Assembly (NCBI RefSeq): GCF_900108565.1
Contig: NZ_LT629971.1
Span: forward strand, 5,642,001 to 5,706,000
Origin: Mycolicibacterium rutilum
Lineage (GTDB): Bacteria > Actinomycetota > Actinomycetes > Mycobacteriales > Mycobacteriaceae
Reading direction: 5' to 3'
Length of the DNA stretch: 64,000 bases
The notes under the pieces were generated by a model. That model had not been told where the DNA came from and ran no database searches. It was given only the letters and a program-made list of their open reading frames with translations. Below, in pieces: positions 54,048-62,735 of this stretch; the stretch's first letter is position 1, and the number at the start of each line of letters is the position of its first letter. The translations under genes and the position numbers were made by a program.

Positions 54048-54061
54048 TTGAAACGTTTCAA
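54048..54061. promoter_or_regulatory. LacI-family operator before rhaM
   Basis: TTGAAACGTTTCAA is a perfect 14-bp palindrome with a central CG, typical of LacI-type operators. The regulator at the end of the operon is the likely ligand-controlled binder. It is 18 bp before the rhaM start. Confidence 0.75.
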
Positions 54062-54079
54062 TAACGACGTAAGGCAGGG

Positions 54080-54409
54080 ATGGCCACCACCGCAGAGACC
54101 CGACGGGTGTGCTTCCTGCTGCAGTTACGGCCCGAGCGCGTCGCGGACTACCTGGCCGCCCACGACACGGTCTGGCCGGAGATGCTCGAGGCACTGCGGA
54201 CCGCGGGTTGGCGCAACTACTCCTTGTTCCTGCGAGCCGAGGACGGCCTCGTCGTCGGCTACCTGGAAACCGACGACTTCGAGGCGGCGCTGCAGGGCAT
54301 GGCCGCCACCGAGGTCAACGCCCGCTGGCAGGCGGACATGGCGCAGTACTTCGGTTCGAACCCCGACCAGGCGATGCGGCCGCTTGCCGAGTACTTCCAC
54401 CTCGACTAG
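54080..54409 (+). CDS. rhaM: L-rhamnose mutarotase
   Basis: A 109-residue protein of the RhaM/RhaU family that interconverts alpha and beta anomers of L-rhamnose. Family features are CFLLQLRPERVADYLAAHDTVWPEM, then NYSLFLRAEDGLVVGYLE and RWQADMAQYF, with the conserved active-site His and Tyr/Trp residues. Length is normal. It is the first gene of the rhamnose operon, directly behind the LacI-type operator and CRP-like site. Confidence 0.92.
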   Translation: MATTAETRRVCFLLQLRPERVADYLAAHDTVWPEMLEALRTAGWRNYSLFLRAEDGLVVGYLETDDFEAALQGMAATEVNARWQADMAQYFGSNPDQAMRPLAEYFHLD

Positions 54410-54425
54410 AACCAGAAGGACTGTC

Positions 54426-55751
54426 ATGAAAGTTGGAGCCCGCTCGACCACCGGCTGGCGCGCGACGATCGCGGTCGCCATGTCGAACTACATCGAGGCC
54501 GGTTCGATCATCGCGATCGCGACCAGCCTGGCATTCTGGCAGGCCGAGTTCGGCATCAGCAACTTCGCCGTCGGTCTGCTGGCGGCGTTGAGTGCCAACG
54601 CTTTCGGCGCGGCGATCGGCGCGATCCTCGGCGGTCCGCTGTGTGACCGCTTCGGCCGCAAGGCGATCTACACCTACGACCTGATCGTCTACATGGCCGG
54701 TGTGCTGCTGGCCGCCTTCGCCGTCAACTTCACCATGCTGCTCGCGGCCTTCCTCATCACCGGCATCGCGGTCGGCGCCGGAGTCCCGGCGTCGTGGACC
54801 TACATCGCCGAGCAGGCCCCGTCGGAGGGGCGGGCCAAACACGTCGGCACCGCCCAGCTCGCGTGGTCCGTCGGCCCGATGATCGGCTTCGCGCTCGCCG
54901 CCGTGCTGGCCCCGATGGGCCTGATGGGCTCGCGGCTGACCTTCTTGCACCTGTTCGTCGTCGCCGCAGTGGTCTGGTGGGTCCGGCAGGGCCTGCAGGA
55001 GTCACAGATCTGGACCGACGAAGCCAAGTCCGAACCCGCCACCGTCGCGTCGACCGTCGGCCTGCGCGGCCTGCGCGGCCTGCGCGGCCTGTTCTCCCGC
55101 AAGGTCAACATCACCGCCCTGCTGTTCCTCGGCGGCATCTACTTGTTCTGGAACACCGTCGCGGGCCAGGCCGGGATCTTCATGCCCCGCGTGTACGACA
55201 CCGCGGGCCTGCACAGCCCGGTCGCGCAGAACCTGCTGCAGGTGCTGGTGTGGGGTTGCACGGTCGCGGCGACCTACTTCGGGTTCATGCGCTACGCCGA
55301 CCGGGTGTCGCAGCGCTGGTTCTACGCCGGCGGCGCGGCGCTCGGCATCGCCGGATGGGCGGTGCTGGTCGCGTTCACCGACGGCGGCGTCCCCACCATG
55401 CTGATCTTCGCGGTGCTGTGGGGTGTCTCCAGCGGCATCGGCGCGCAGGCGTTCTACAGCCTGTGGGCCAGCGAGATGTTCGCGACGCCGTACCGCGCGA
55501 GCGCCCAGGGTGTGATGTTCTGCGTGGTCCGCACCTTCACCGGCCTGTTGAGCTACTTCTTCCCCACCCTGCTCGTTGCGATCGGCCTCACCGGAGTCGG
55601 TCTGCTGCTCATCGGCTTGCTCACCGTCGCACTGATCATCGGCGCGGTGTGGGCACCGGCAACGCGCGGAAAGACATTGCGCCAGATCGAGATCGAACGC
55701 TACGGCCGACCGGTTGAACCCACACCCCAGGACTCCAAGGTGATCGCGTGA
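54426..55751 (+). CDS. MFS transporter, probably for L-rhamnose
   Basis: A 441-residue major facilitator with twelve predicted helices. The sugar-porter style loop motifs GGPLCDRFGRKAIY (between helices 2 and 3) and PATRGKTLRQIE (end) are present. A run of three identical 9-bp units (55062-55088) gives LRGLRGLRG in the central cytoplasmic loop. The ATG at 54426 has AGAAGGA upstream. The gene lies between rhaM and rhaI with a 4-bp overlap to rhaI, so uptake of L-rhamnose is the likely role. Confidence 0.85.
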   Translation: MKVGARSTTGWRATIAVAMSNYIEAGSIIAIATSLAFWQAEFGISNFAVGLLAALSANAFGAAIGAILGGPLCDRFGRKAIYTYDLIVYMAGVLLAAFAVNFTMLLAAFLITGIAVGAGVPASWTYIAEQAPSEGRAKHVGTAQLAWSVGPMIGFALAAVLAPMGLMGSRLTFLHLFVVAAVVWWVRQGLQESQIWTDEAKSEPATVASTVGLRGLRGLRGLFSRKVNITALLFLGGIYLFWNTVAGQAGIFMPRVYDTAGLHSPVAQNLLQVLVWGCTVAATYFGFMRYADRVSQRWFYAGGAALGIAGWAVLVAFTDGGVPTMLIFAVLWGVSSGIGAQAFYSLWASEMFATPYRASAQGVMFCVVRTFTGLLSYFFPTLLVAIGLTGVGLLLIGLLTVALIIGAVWAPATRGKTLRQIEIERYGRPVEPTPQDSKVIA

Positions 55752-56893
55752 CCCTGCTCGACAAACTGCAGATCGAACTGCCGTCGTGGGCGTTCGGCAA
55801 CTCGGGGACGCGCTTCAAGGTGTTCGGCACCCCCGGCACCCCACGCACCATCGAGGAGAAGATCGCCGACGCCGCCACCGTGCACCGCTTCACCGGCCTG
55901 GCACCCGTTGTCGCCCTGCACATTCCGTGGGACCGGGTCGACGATTACCGCGCCCTGCGCCGGCACGCCGCCGACCACGGTGTGCGGCTGGGCACCATCA
56001 ACTCCAACACCTTCCAGGACGACGACTACAAGTTCGGCAGCCTGACGCACACCGACAAGGCGGTGCGCCAGAAGGCGATCGACCACCATCTCGAGTGCAT
56101 CGACATCATGGCGGCGACGGGGTCGCGTGACCTGAAGATCTGGCTCGCCGACGGCACCAACTACCCCGGCCAGGGCGACATCCGCGGCCGTCAGGACCGG
56201 CTGGCCGAATCGCTGGCCGCGATCTACCAGCACATCGGTGAGGGCCAGCGGCTCGTGTTGGAGTACAAGTTCTTCGAGCCCGCGATGTATATGACCGACG
56301 TCCCCGACTGGGGCACCGCCTACGCGCAGGTCACCGCCCTGGGCGAGCGCGCGGTGGTGTGCCTGGACACCGGCCACCACGCACCCGGCACCAACATCGA
56401 GTTCATCGTCGCCCAGTTGTTGCGGCTGGGAAAGCTCGGCTCGTTCGACTTCAACTCGCGGTTCTACGCCGACGACGACCTGATCGTCGGAGCGGCCGAC
56501 CCGTTCCAGTTGTTCCGGATCATGTTCGAGGTGATCCGCGGCGGCGGGCTGGACGAATCGTCCCCGGTGGCACTGATGCTCGACCAGTGCCACAACGTCG
56601 AAGCCAAGATCCCCGGCCAGATCCGCTCGGTGCTCAACGTGCAGGAGATGACCGCTCGCGCACACGCGGTCGACACCGATGCGCTGGCCGTCGCCCAGGA
56701 GACCGGAGACGTGTTGGGCGCCAACGCGATCTTCATGGACGCCTTCTACACCGACATCCGCCCTGCGCTCGCGCAGTGGCGCACCGAGCGCGGCCTGCCC
56801 GCCGACCCGATGGCGGCCTTCGCCGAGTCGGGATACCAGGACACGATCAACGCAGAACGAGTCGGCGGCACACAGTCGTCGTGGGGAGCATGA
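55748..56893 (+). CDS. rhaI: L-rhamnose isomerase (xylose-isomerase-like TIM barrel)
   Basis: A 381-residue metal-dependent isomerase converting L-rhamnose to L-rhamnulose, of the RhaI type found in actinobacteria rather than E. coli RhaA. Visible elements are DLKIWLADGTNYPGQ, LVLEYKFFEPAMYMTD (metal Glu), VVCLDTGHHAPGTNIEF (metal Asp/His) and FDFNSRFYADDDL. The GTG start overlaps the transporter stop (GTGA) and its end overlaps rhaD (ATGA). Confidence 0.92.
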   Translation: MTLLDKLQIELPSWAFGNSGTRFKVFGTPGTPRTIEEKIADAATVHRFTGLAPVVALHIPWDRVDDYRALRRHAADHGVRLGTINSNTFQDDDYKFGSLTHTDKAVRQKAIDHHLECIDIMAATGSRDLKIWLADGTNYPGQGDIRGRQDRLAESLAAIYQHIGEGQRLVLEYKFFEPAMYMTDVPDWGTAYAQVTALGERAVVCLDTGHHAPGTNIEFIVAQLLRLGKLGSFDFNSRFYADDDLIVGAADPFQLFRIMFEVIRGGGLDESSPVALMLDQCHNVEAKIPGQIRSVLNVQEMTARAHAVDTDALAVAQETGDVLGANAIFMDAFYTDIRPALAQWRTERGLPADPMAAFAESGYQDTINAERVGGTQSSWGA

Positions 56894-58935
56894 CCATGAA
56901 CGCCATACAGACCGTCGCCGAGCTGATCACCCGATCCAACCGGTTGGGCGCCGACCCGAAGAACACCAACTACGCCGGCGGTAACACCTCCGCCAAGGGC
57001 ACCGCCACCGACCCGGTCACCGGACAACCCGTGGAGTTGTTGTGGGTCAAGGGATCCGGCGGCGACCTGGGCACCCTCACCGAGGACGGGCTCGCCGTGC
57101 TCCGGTTGGACCGGATGCGCGCGCTGGTCGACGTCTACCCCGGCGTCGAACGCGAGGACGAGATGGTCGCCGCATTCGACTACTGCCTGCACGGCCGCGG
57201 TGGGGCGGCCCCGTCGATCGACACCGCCATGCACGGACTCGTCGACGCTGCACACGTCGACCATCTGCACCCCGATTCCGGGATCGCGCTGGCCACCGCC
57301 GCCGATGGTGAGGCGCTGACCAAGCAGATCTTCGGTGACCGCGTGGTGTGGATCCCGTGGCGGCGCCCCGGCTTTCAGCTCGGCCTCGACATCGCCGACA
57401 TCAAGCGGCGCAACCCCCAGGCCATCGGCACGATCCTCGGCGGGCACGGCATCACCGCGTGGGGCGACACCTCCGACGAGGCCGAGCAGCGGTCACTGGA
57501 GATCATCGACACCGCGCAGCGCTACATCGACGCCAACGGCAGGGCCGAACCGTTCGGCGCCCCGCTGCCCCGCTACGGCCCGCTGCCCGAAGCCGAGCGG
57601 CGCGCCAGGGCCGCGGCGCTCGCGCCGTTCCTGCGCGGGCTGGTCTCCACCGACCGTCCGCAGGTCGGGCATTTCACCGATGATCCGCGGGTCCTCGAAT
57701 TCCTTGCCGCCAGTGAACATCCGCGGCTGGCGGCGCTGGGCACGAGTTGCCCCGACCATTTCCTGCGTACCAAGGTCAAGCCGCTGGTGCTCGACCTGCC
57801 CGCCGACGCGTCGCTCGACGACGCCAGGGCCCGGCTGGATGAACTGCACCAAACCTACCGCGCCGACTACCGGGCGTACTACGAGCGGCACGCCGACGCC
57901 GACAGCCCGGCGATGCGCGGCGCCGACCCGGCGATCGTGCTGATCCCCGGCGTCGGGATGTTCAGCTACGGCAAGGACAAGCAGACCGCGCGGGTGGCCG
58001 GCGAGTTCTACCTCAACGCCATCAACGTCATGCGCGGTGCGGAGGCCATCTCCACCTACGCACCCATCGACGAGTCCGAGAAGTTCCGCATCGAGTACTG
58101 GGCGTTGGAAGAGGCCAAGCTGCAACGCATGCCGAAGCCCAAGCCCTTGGCCACCCGCATCGCGCTGGTCACCGGCGCGGCTTCGGGCATCGGCAAGGCC
58201 ATCGCGACCCGCCTGGCCGACGAAGGCGCGTGCGTGGTAATCGCCGACCTGGACGCCAGCAAGGCCCGACAAGCCGCCGAGGAACTCGGCACCACCGACG
58301 TCGCAATCGGGATCGCCGCCGACGTCACCGACGAGCAAGCCGTGCAGGCCGCCGTCGACGCGACCGTACTGGCGTTCGGCGGCATCGACATCGTGGTCAA
58401 CAACGCCGGGCTGTCGCTGTCGAAGTCGCTGCTGGACACCACCGCCGCGGACTGGGACCTGCAGCACACCGTGATGGCCCGCGGCTCGTTCTTGGTGTCG
58501 AAAGCCGCCGCCCGGGCGCTGATCGACCAGAAGCTGGGCGGCGACATCATCTACATCTCGTCGAAGAACTCGGTGTTCGCCGGGCCCAACAACATCGCCT
58601 ACTCAGCCACCAAAGCCGATCAGGCACACCAGGTTCGGCTGCTGGCCGCCGAACTCGGCGAGCACGGCGTCAAGGTCAACGGCATCAACCCCGACGGCGT
58701 CGTCCGCGGATCGGGCATTTTCGCCGGCGGCTGGGGCGCCAAACGCGCCGCGGTGTACGGGGTTCCGGAAGAAGAACTCGGCAAGTACTACGCGCAGCGC
58801 ACCCTGCTCAAGCGTGAGGTCCTGCCCGAGCACGTCGCCAACGCCGCGTTCGCGCTGTGCACCTCGGACTTCTCCCACACCACCGGGCTGCACGTGCCGG
58901 TCGACGCGGGCGTCGCCGCTGCGTTCTTGCGATGA
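56890..58935 (+). CDS. rhaD: Bifunctional rhamnulose-1-phosphate aldolase/lactaldehyde dehydrogenase
   Basis: A 681-residue fusion. Residues about 1-415 are a class II aldolase with zinc ligands in DHLHPDSGIALA and a GGHGITAWG segment; it splits rhamnulose-1-phosphate to dihydroxyacetone phosphate and L-lactaldehyde. Residues about 420-681 are an SDR (VTGAASGIGKAIA; YSATKAD) that oxidises lactaldehyde. The architecture is that of YuxG/RhaEW. It overlaps both neighbours by 4 bp in an unbroken operon. Confidence 0.93.
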   Translation: MTMNAIQTVAELITRSNRLGADPKNTNYAGGNTSAKGTATDPVTGQPVELLWVKGSGGDLGTLTEDGLAVLRLDRMRALVDVYPGVEREDEMVAAFDYCLHGRGGAAPSIDTAMHGLVDAAHVDHLHPDSGIALATAADGEALTKQIFGDRVVWIPWRRPGFQLGLDIADIKRRNPQAIGTILGGHGITAWGDTSDEAEQRSLEIIDTAQRYIDANGRAEPFGAPLPRYGPLPEAERRARAAALAPFLRGLVSTDRPQVGHFTDDPRVLEFLAASEHPRLAALGTSCPDHFLRTKVKPLVLDLPADASLDDARARLDELHQTYRADYRAYYERHADADSPAMRGADPAIVLIPGVGMFSYGKDKQTARVAGEFYLNAINVMRGAEAISTYAPIDESEKFRIEYWALEEAKLQRMPKPKPLATRIALVTGAASGIGKAIATRLADEGACVVIADLDASKARQAAEELGTTDVAIGIAADVTDEQAVQAAVDATVLAFGGIDIVVNNAGLSLSKSLLDTTAADWDLQHTVMARGSFLVSKAAARALIDQKLGGDIIYISSKNSVFAGPNNIAYSATKADQAHQVRLLAAELGEHGVKVNGINPDGVVRGSGIFAGGWGAKRAAVYGVPEEELGKYYAQRTLLKREVLPEHVANAAFALCTSDFSHTTGLHVPVDAGVAAAFLR

Positions 58936-60386
58936 CGGGCCACCTCGCGGCGGTCGACCTCGGCGCGACCAGCGGACGGGTCATGGTGGCCACCGTCGCG
59001 CCGGGTGCGATCGACATCCGGCCGGTCGCCCGGTTCGCCAACGAGCCGGTGTACCTGTGGAACGGCCGGCGCGCCGCGATGCACTGGGACCTGCCCGGCC
59101 TGTTCCGGCATGTGTGCGACGGCCTCGCCGAGGCGACCCGCCGTCACCCCGACCTGCTCGGAGTCGGCGTCGACTCCTGGGCCGTCGACTACGGCCTGCT
59201 GCGCGGCGGCGCGCTGGCCGGACTCCCCCACCACTACCGCGACGCCCGCTGCCAGGACGGCGCCGACCGCGTCCACCATCGCATCACCCATCGGGAACTG
59301 TATGCCCGCAACGGATTACAGTTTCTGCCGTTCAACACGCTGTATCAGCTGACCGAGGACGACCTCACCGCCGTCGACCAGGCGCTGCTGATCCCCGACC
59401 TGATGAACTACTGGCTCACCGGCACGGCGGTCACCGAACGCACCAACGCCTCGACCACCGGGCTGCTGGGCGTGCACGGCCGCTGGGATGACGACCTGAT
59501 GGCCGCGCTGAACATCCCGCCCGGCCTGTTCCCCGCCGTCGTCGACCCCGGCACCGACCTCGGCCCGGTGCTGCCGGACCTGGCGGCGTCGGCGGGCATC
59601 GGCGGTCACCCGCGCGTCAGCACGGTCGCGTCGCACGACACCGCCTCGGCGGTCATCGCGGTGCCGATGGCTCCGGAGGCCGCGGTGTACATCTCCTGTG
59701 GCACCTGGGCGCTCGTCGGCGTCGAACTGGAGCGGCCGGTGCTCACCGAGGCCGCGCGGTCGGCGAACTTCACCAATGAAGTCGGCGCCGACGGCCGGAT
59801 CCGCTTCCTGCGCAACACCATGGGCTTGTGGCTGCTGAGCGAGTCGATCAGACACTGGGAACGCGACGGCGCCGACATCGATCTCGACGTCCTGCTCGAG
59901 CAGGCCGCGGCCTGCCGGCCACCGGCGGAAGTGTTCGACACCGACGACCCGGTGTTCGCGACGCCAGGTGACATGCCCGGCCGCATCAACGCCTGGTACA
60001 CCGCGCGCGGGATCGAGGCGCCGCCCACCATGGCCGAAACCGTCCGGGCCATCATCGAGAGCCTGGCCGCGGCGTTCGCCGACGGCGTCGAGGCGGCGTC
60101 GCTGCTGTCGGGCACCGCGGCACGCACGGTGCACGTCGGCGGCGGCGGCGCGCGGAACGCGCTGCTGTGCCGGCTCATCGCCGATCGCGTCGGGGCGCCG
60201 GTCGTCGCCGGGCCGGTCGAGGCGACCGCGCTCGGTAATGTACTGGTGCAGGCACGCACGCACGGGCTGCTGGCCGGTGATCTCGAGGCACTTCGCGCCC
60301 ATGTCGGCGACTCGTTGCTGGTGGGTCGTTACGCACCGCGCGGCGTGGCCAGGACCGGGGCGTCGTCAGGAAGGGCTCGATCATGA
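58932..60386 (+). CDS. rhaB: Rhamnulokinase
   Basis: A 484-residue FGGY-family sugar kinase that phosphorylates L-rhamnulose. N-terminal phosphate motif: AAVDLGATSGRVMVA; the middle contains GVDSWAVDYGLL and VASHDTASAV; the C-terminal ATP site holds VYISCGTWALVG and HVGGGGARNALL. Length and order of motifs are normal. ATGA overlaps with rhaD upstream and with the flavin dehydrogenase gene downstream indicate translational coupling. Confidence 0.93.
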   Translation: MTGHLAAVDLGATSGRVMVATVAPGAIDIRPVARFANEPVYLWNGRRAAMHWDLPGLFRHVCDGLAEATRRHPDLLGVGVDSWAVDYGLLRGGALAGLPHHYRDARCQDGADRVHHRITHRELYARNGLQFLPFNTLYQLTEDDLTAVDQALLIPDLMNYWLTGTAVTERTNASTTGLLGVHGRWDDDLMAALNIPPGLFPAVVDPGTDLGPVLPDLAASAGIGGHPRVSTVASHDTASAVIAVPMAPEAAVYISCGTWALVGVELERPVLTEAARSANFTNEVGADGRIRFLRNTMGLWLLSESIRHWERDGADIDLDVLLEQAAACRPPAEVFDTDDPVFATPGDMPGRINAWYTARGIEAPPTMAETVRAIIESLAAAFADGVEAASLLSGTAARTVHVGGGGARNALLCRLIADRVGAPVVAGPVEATALGNVLVQARTHGLLAGDLEALRAHVGDSLLVGRYAPRGVARTGASSGRARS

Positions 60387-61642
60387 AACGCCGGATGCCG
60401 AAGGTCGCCGACCTCGCACCGCTGATGCAGTTCAAGAAGCCGCAGTTGAATCCGAAGACCCGGCGGCTGGACAAGGCGCTGACAATCGAGGATCTGCGGC
60501 GCATCGCCAAGCGGCGCACCCCGAAGGCGGCCTTCGACTACACCGACGGTTCGGCGGAGGCCGAGCTGTCGATCGCGCGGGCACGGCAGGCGTTCTCCGA
60601 CATCGAGTTCCGCCCCGCCATCCTGCGTGACGTGTCCACGGTGAGCACCGGTTGGGATGTGCTCGGGGCGCCGGTGGCCCAACCGTTCGGGATCGCCCCG
60701 ACGGGGTTCACCCGGATGATGCAGACCGAAGGCGAGATCGCCGGTGCCCGCGCGGCGGGCCGGGCCGGCATCCCGTTCTCGCTGTCGACGATGGGCACCA
60801 GTTCCATCGAGGATGTCGCGGCGGCGAACCCACGGGGCCGCAACTGGTTTCAGCTCTACATGTGGAAGGACCGCGACCGGTCGATGGCGCTGGTCGAGCG
60901 CGCGGCCAAGGCGGGCTACGACACGCTGCTGGCGACCGTCGACGTGCCGGTGGCCGGGGCACGCCTGCGCGACAAGCGCAACGGCATGTCCATCCCGCCG
61001 GCGCTCACGCTGGGCACGGTGCTCGATGCCCTGCCCCGTCCGCAGTGGTGGTTCGACTTCCTGACCACCGAACCGTTGGCCTTCGCGTCGCTGGACCGCT
61101 GGTCGGGCACCGTCGCCGAGCTGCTGGACACCATGTTCGATCCGACGGTCACCATCGAGGACCTGCGCTGGATCAAGTCGCAGTGGCCCGGCCGGATCGT
61201 GGTCAAGGGAATCCAGACCGTGGCCGACGCCCGCCGGGTCGTCGACGTCGGCGTCGGCGTCGACGGCATCGTGCTGTCCAACCACGGCGGCCGCCAACTC
61301 GACCGCGCGCCGGTGCCGTTCCACCTGCTGCCCGACGTCGTCGCCGAGGTCGGCCGCGACACCGAGGTGCTGCTGGACACCGGCATCATGTCCGGCGCGG
61401 ACATCGTCGCCTCGATCGCGCTCGGCGCGCGCTTCACGCTGATCGGCCGCGCCTACCTGTACGGGCTGATGGCCGGCGGGGAGGCCGGCGTCGACCGCGC
61501 CATCGCCATCCTGTCCGAACAGGTGGCGCGGACCATGCGGCTGCTCGGTGTCACCTGCCTCGAGGAACTCTCACCCGAGCACGTCACCCAGCTCATCCGC
61601 CTCGCGCCACGGGAGAAGCTGGTAAACCAATTGGAGAGGTAG
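60383..61642 (+). CDS. lldD: FMN-dependent L-lactate dehydrogenase (LldD-like)
   Basis: A 419-residue alpha-hydroxy-acid dehydrogenase. FMN and substrate residues are seen in FDYTDGSAE, APTGFTRMM, STMGTSSIED, FQLYMWKDR, VVKGIQTVADA and the catalytic NHGGRQLDRAP with its His. It would oxidise the L-lactate made by RhaD to pyruvate, finishing rhamnose breakdown. Its start overlaps rhaB by 4 bp, which supports a dedicated role in this operon rather than general lactate use. Confidence 0.88.
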   Translation: MKRRMPKVADLAPLMQFKKPQLNPKTRRLDKALTIEDLRRIAKRRTPKAAFDYTDGSAEAELSIARARQAFSDIEFRPAILRDVSTVSTGWDVLGAPVAQPFGIAPTGFTRMMQTEGEIAGARAAGRAGIPFSLSTMGTSSIEDVAAANPRGRNWFQLYMWKDRDRSMALVERAAKAGYDTLLATVDVPVAGARLRDKRNGMSIPPALTLGTVLDALPRPQWWFDFLTTEPLAFASLDRWSGTVAELLDTMFDPTVTIEDLRWIKSQWPGRIVVKGIQTVADARRVVDVGVGVDGIVLSNHGGRQLDRAPVPFHLLPDVVAEVGRDTEVLLDTGIMSGADIVASIALGARFTLIGRAYLYGLMAGGEAGVDRAIAILSEQVARTMRLLGVTCLEELSPEHVTQLIRLAPREKLVNQLER

Positions 61643-61666
61643 CGCGCAGGAACAGGGGTGACGCCG

Positions 61667-62662
61667 ATGGCAGCGGGGATCCGTGACGTGGCGGCGGCCG
61701 CGTCGGTATCCGTCGGCACGGTGTCCAACGTGCTCAACGCGCCGCACAAGGTTGCGCCGGCCACCGTCGAACGCGTACACGCCGCGATCGACAAGCTGGG
61801 CTTCGTCCGCAACGACGCGGCCCGGCAGCTCAAGGCGAACCGCTCCCGCTGCGTTGCGCTGATCGTGCTCGACATCGGCAACCCGTTCTTCACCGACGTC
61901 GCGCGCGGAGCGGAACGCCGTGCCGCGCAACTGGATCTGACGGTGTTGTTCGGGACGTCCGACGACGACGCCGCGCGGGAACGCTCGTACATCGACGCCT
62001 TCGACGAGCAGCGGGTGTTCGGCCTGCTCGTCTCGCCCGTCAGCGACGACCTGTCCCGGATGCTGACCCTGCAGTCCCGCGGCACCCCGGTGGTCCTGGT
62101 CGACCGCGACGCGACCGGCACACCGTTCTCCTCGGTGGCCGTCGACGACGTCGCCGGCGGCCGGCTCGCCGCCGACCACCTCTGCTCCACCGGCAGGCGC
62201 CGCCTGGCCTTCGTCGGCGGACCGCGCACGCTGCGCCAGGTGAGCGACCGGCTCCAGGGTGCGCAGGCAGCGGTCGCCGAGCACCCCGGGGTGACGCTCG
62301 AGGTCGTCGACACCGCCGAGCTCAGCGTGCTCGCCGGCCGCACCGTCGGAGAGCAGCTGCGGGCCCGGCGTCCCGAGGACCGTCCGGACGCGGTGTTCTG
62401 CGCCAACGACCTCCTCGCGATCGGCGTGCTGCAGGCGCTGACCCTGATGGGCGATGTCCAGGTGCCGCGCGACATCGCGCTGATCGGTTACGACGACATC
62501 GACTTCGCGCGCTCCGCGGTGGTGCCGCTGACGTCGATTCGCCAGCCCAGCACCCAGATCGGCACCGCCGCAATCGATCTGCTCGCCGCGGCGGCCGAAC
62601 ACGACGAACCCCAGCACATCGTGTACCAACCGGAGCTGGTGGTCCGGGCGTCAACCGCTTGA
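61667..62662 (+). CDS. LacI family transcriptional regulator of rhamnose catabolism
   Basis: A 331-residue LacI-type repressor. The DNA-binding domain is IRDVAAAASVSVGTVSNVLN with the hinge LKANRSRCVALIV; the periplasmic-binding-protein-like core has DIGNPFFTDVARGAE, VVLVDRDATG and IGYDDIDFARSAVVPL. An in-frame GTG at 61658 is an alternative start. It is the last gene of the operon (24 bp after lldD) and probably binds the palindrome at 54048-54061, responding to rhamnose, rhamnulose or a phosphate of these. Confidence 0.88.
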   Translation: MAAGIRDVAAAASVSVGTVSNVLNAPHKVAPATVERVHAAIDKLGFVRNDAARQLKANRSRCVALIVLDIGNPFFTDVARGAERRAAQLDLTVLFGTSDDDAARERSYIDAFDEQRVFGLLVSPVSDDLSRMLTLQSRGTPVVLVDRDATGTPFSSVAVDDVAGGRLAADHLCSTGRRRLAFVGGPRTLRQVSDRLQGAQAAVAEHPGVTLEVVDTAELSVLAGRTVGEQLRARRPEDRPDAVFCANDLLAIGVLQALTLMGDVQVPRDIALIGYDDIDFARSAVVPLTSIRQPSTQIGTAAIDLLAAAAEHDEPQHIVYQPELVVRASTA

Positions 62663-62667
62663 CGCCC
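62646..62667 (+). terminator. Hairpin at the end of the rhamnose operon
   Basis: GGGCGTCAA and TTGACGCCC form a perfect 9-bp stem with a CCGC loop that contains the region of the stop codon. There is no T-run, so termination strength is uncertain. Confidence 0.5.
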
Positions 62668-62674
62668 CCTTCGC

Positions 62675-62731
62675 CGAGTTCTACGTGAGGGCTGCGAAAT
62701 CTCGGAAATCACGACCCTGGCGTCGAAATCG
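62675..62731. repeat. Long imperfect palindrome between convergent genes
   Basis: Arms of about 25 bp (62675-62700 and 62706-62731) are imperfectly complementary. Sequences of this kind recur between genes in fast-growing mycobacteria as I recall them, and it may also end transcription from both sides. Confidence 0.5.
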
Positions 62732-62735
62732 CGTG

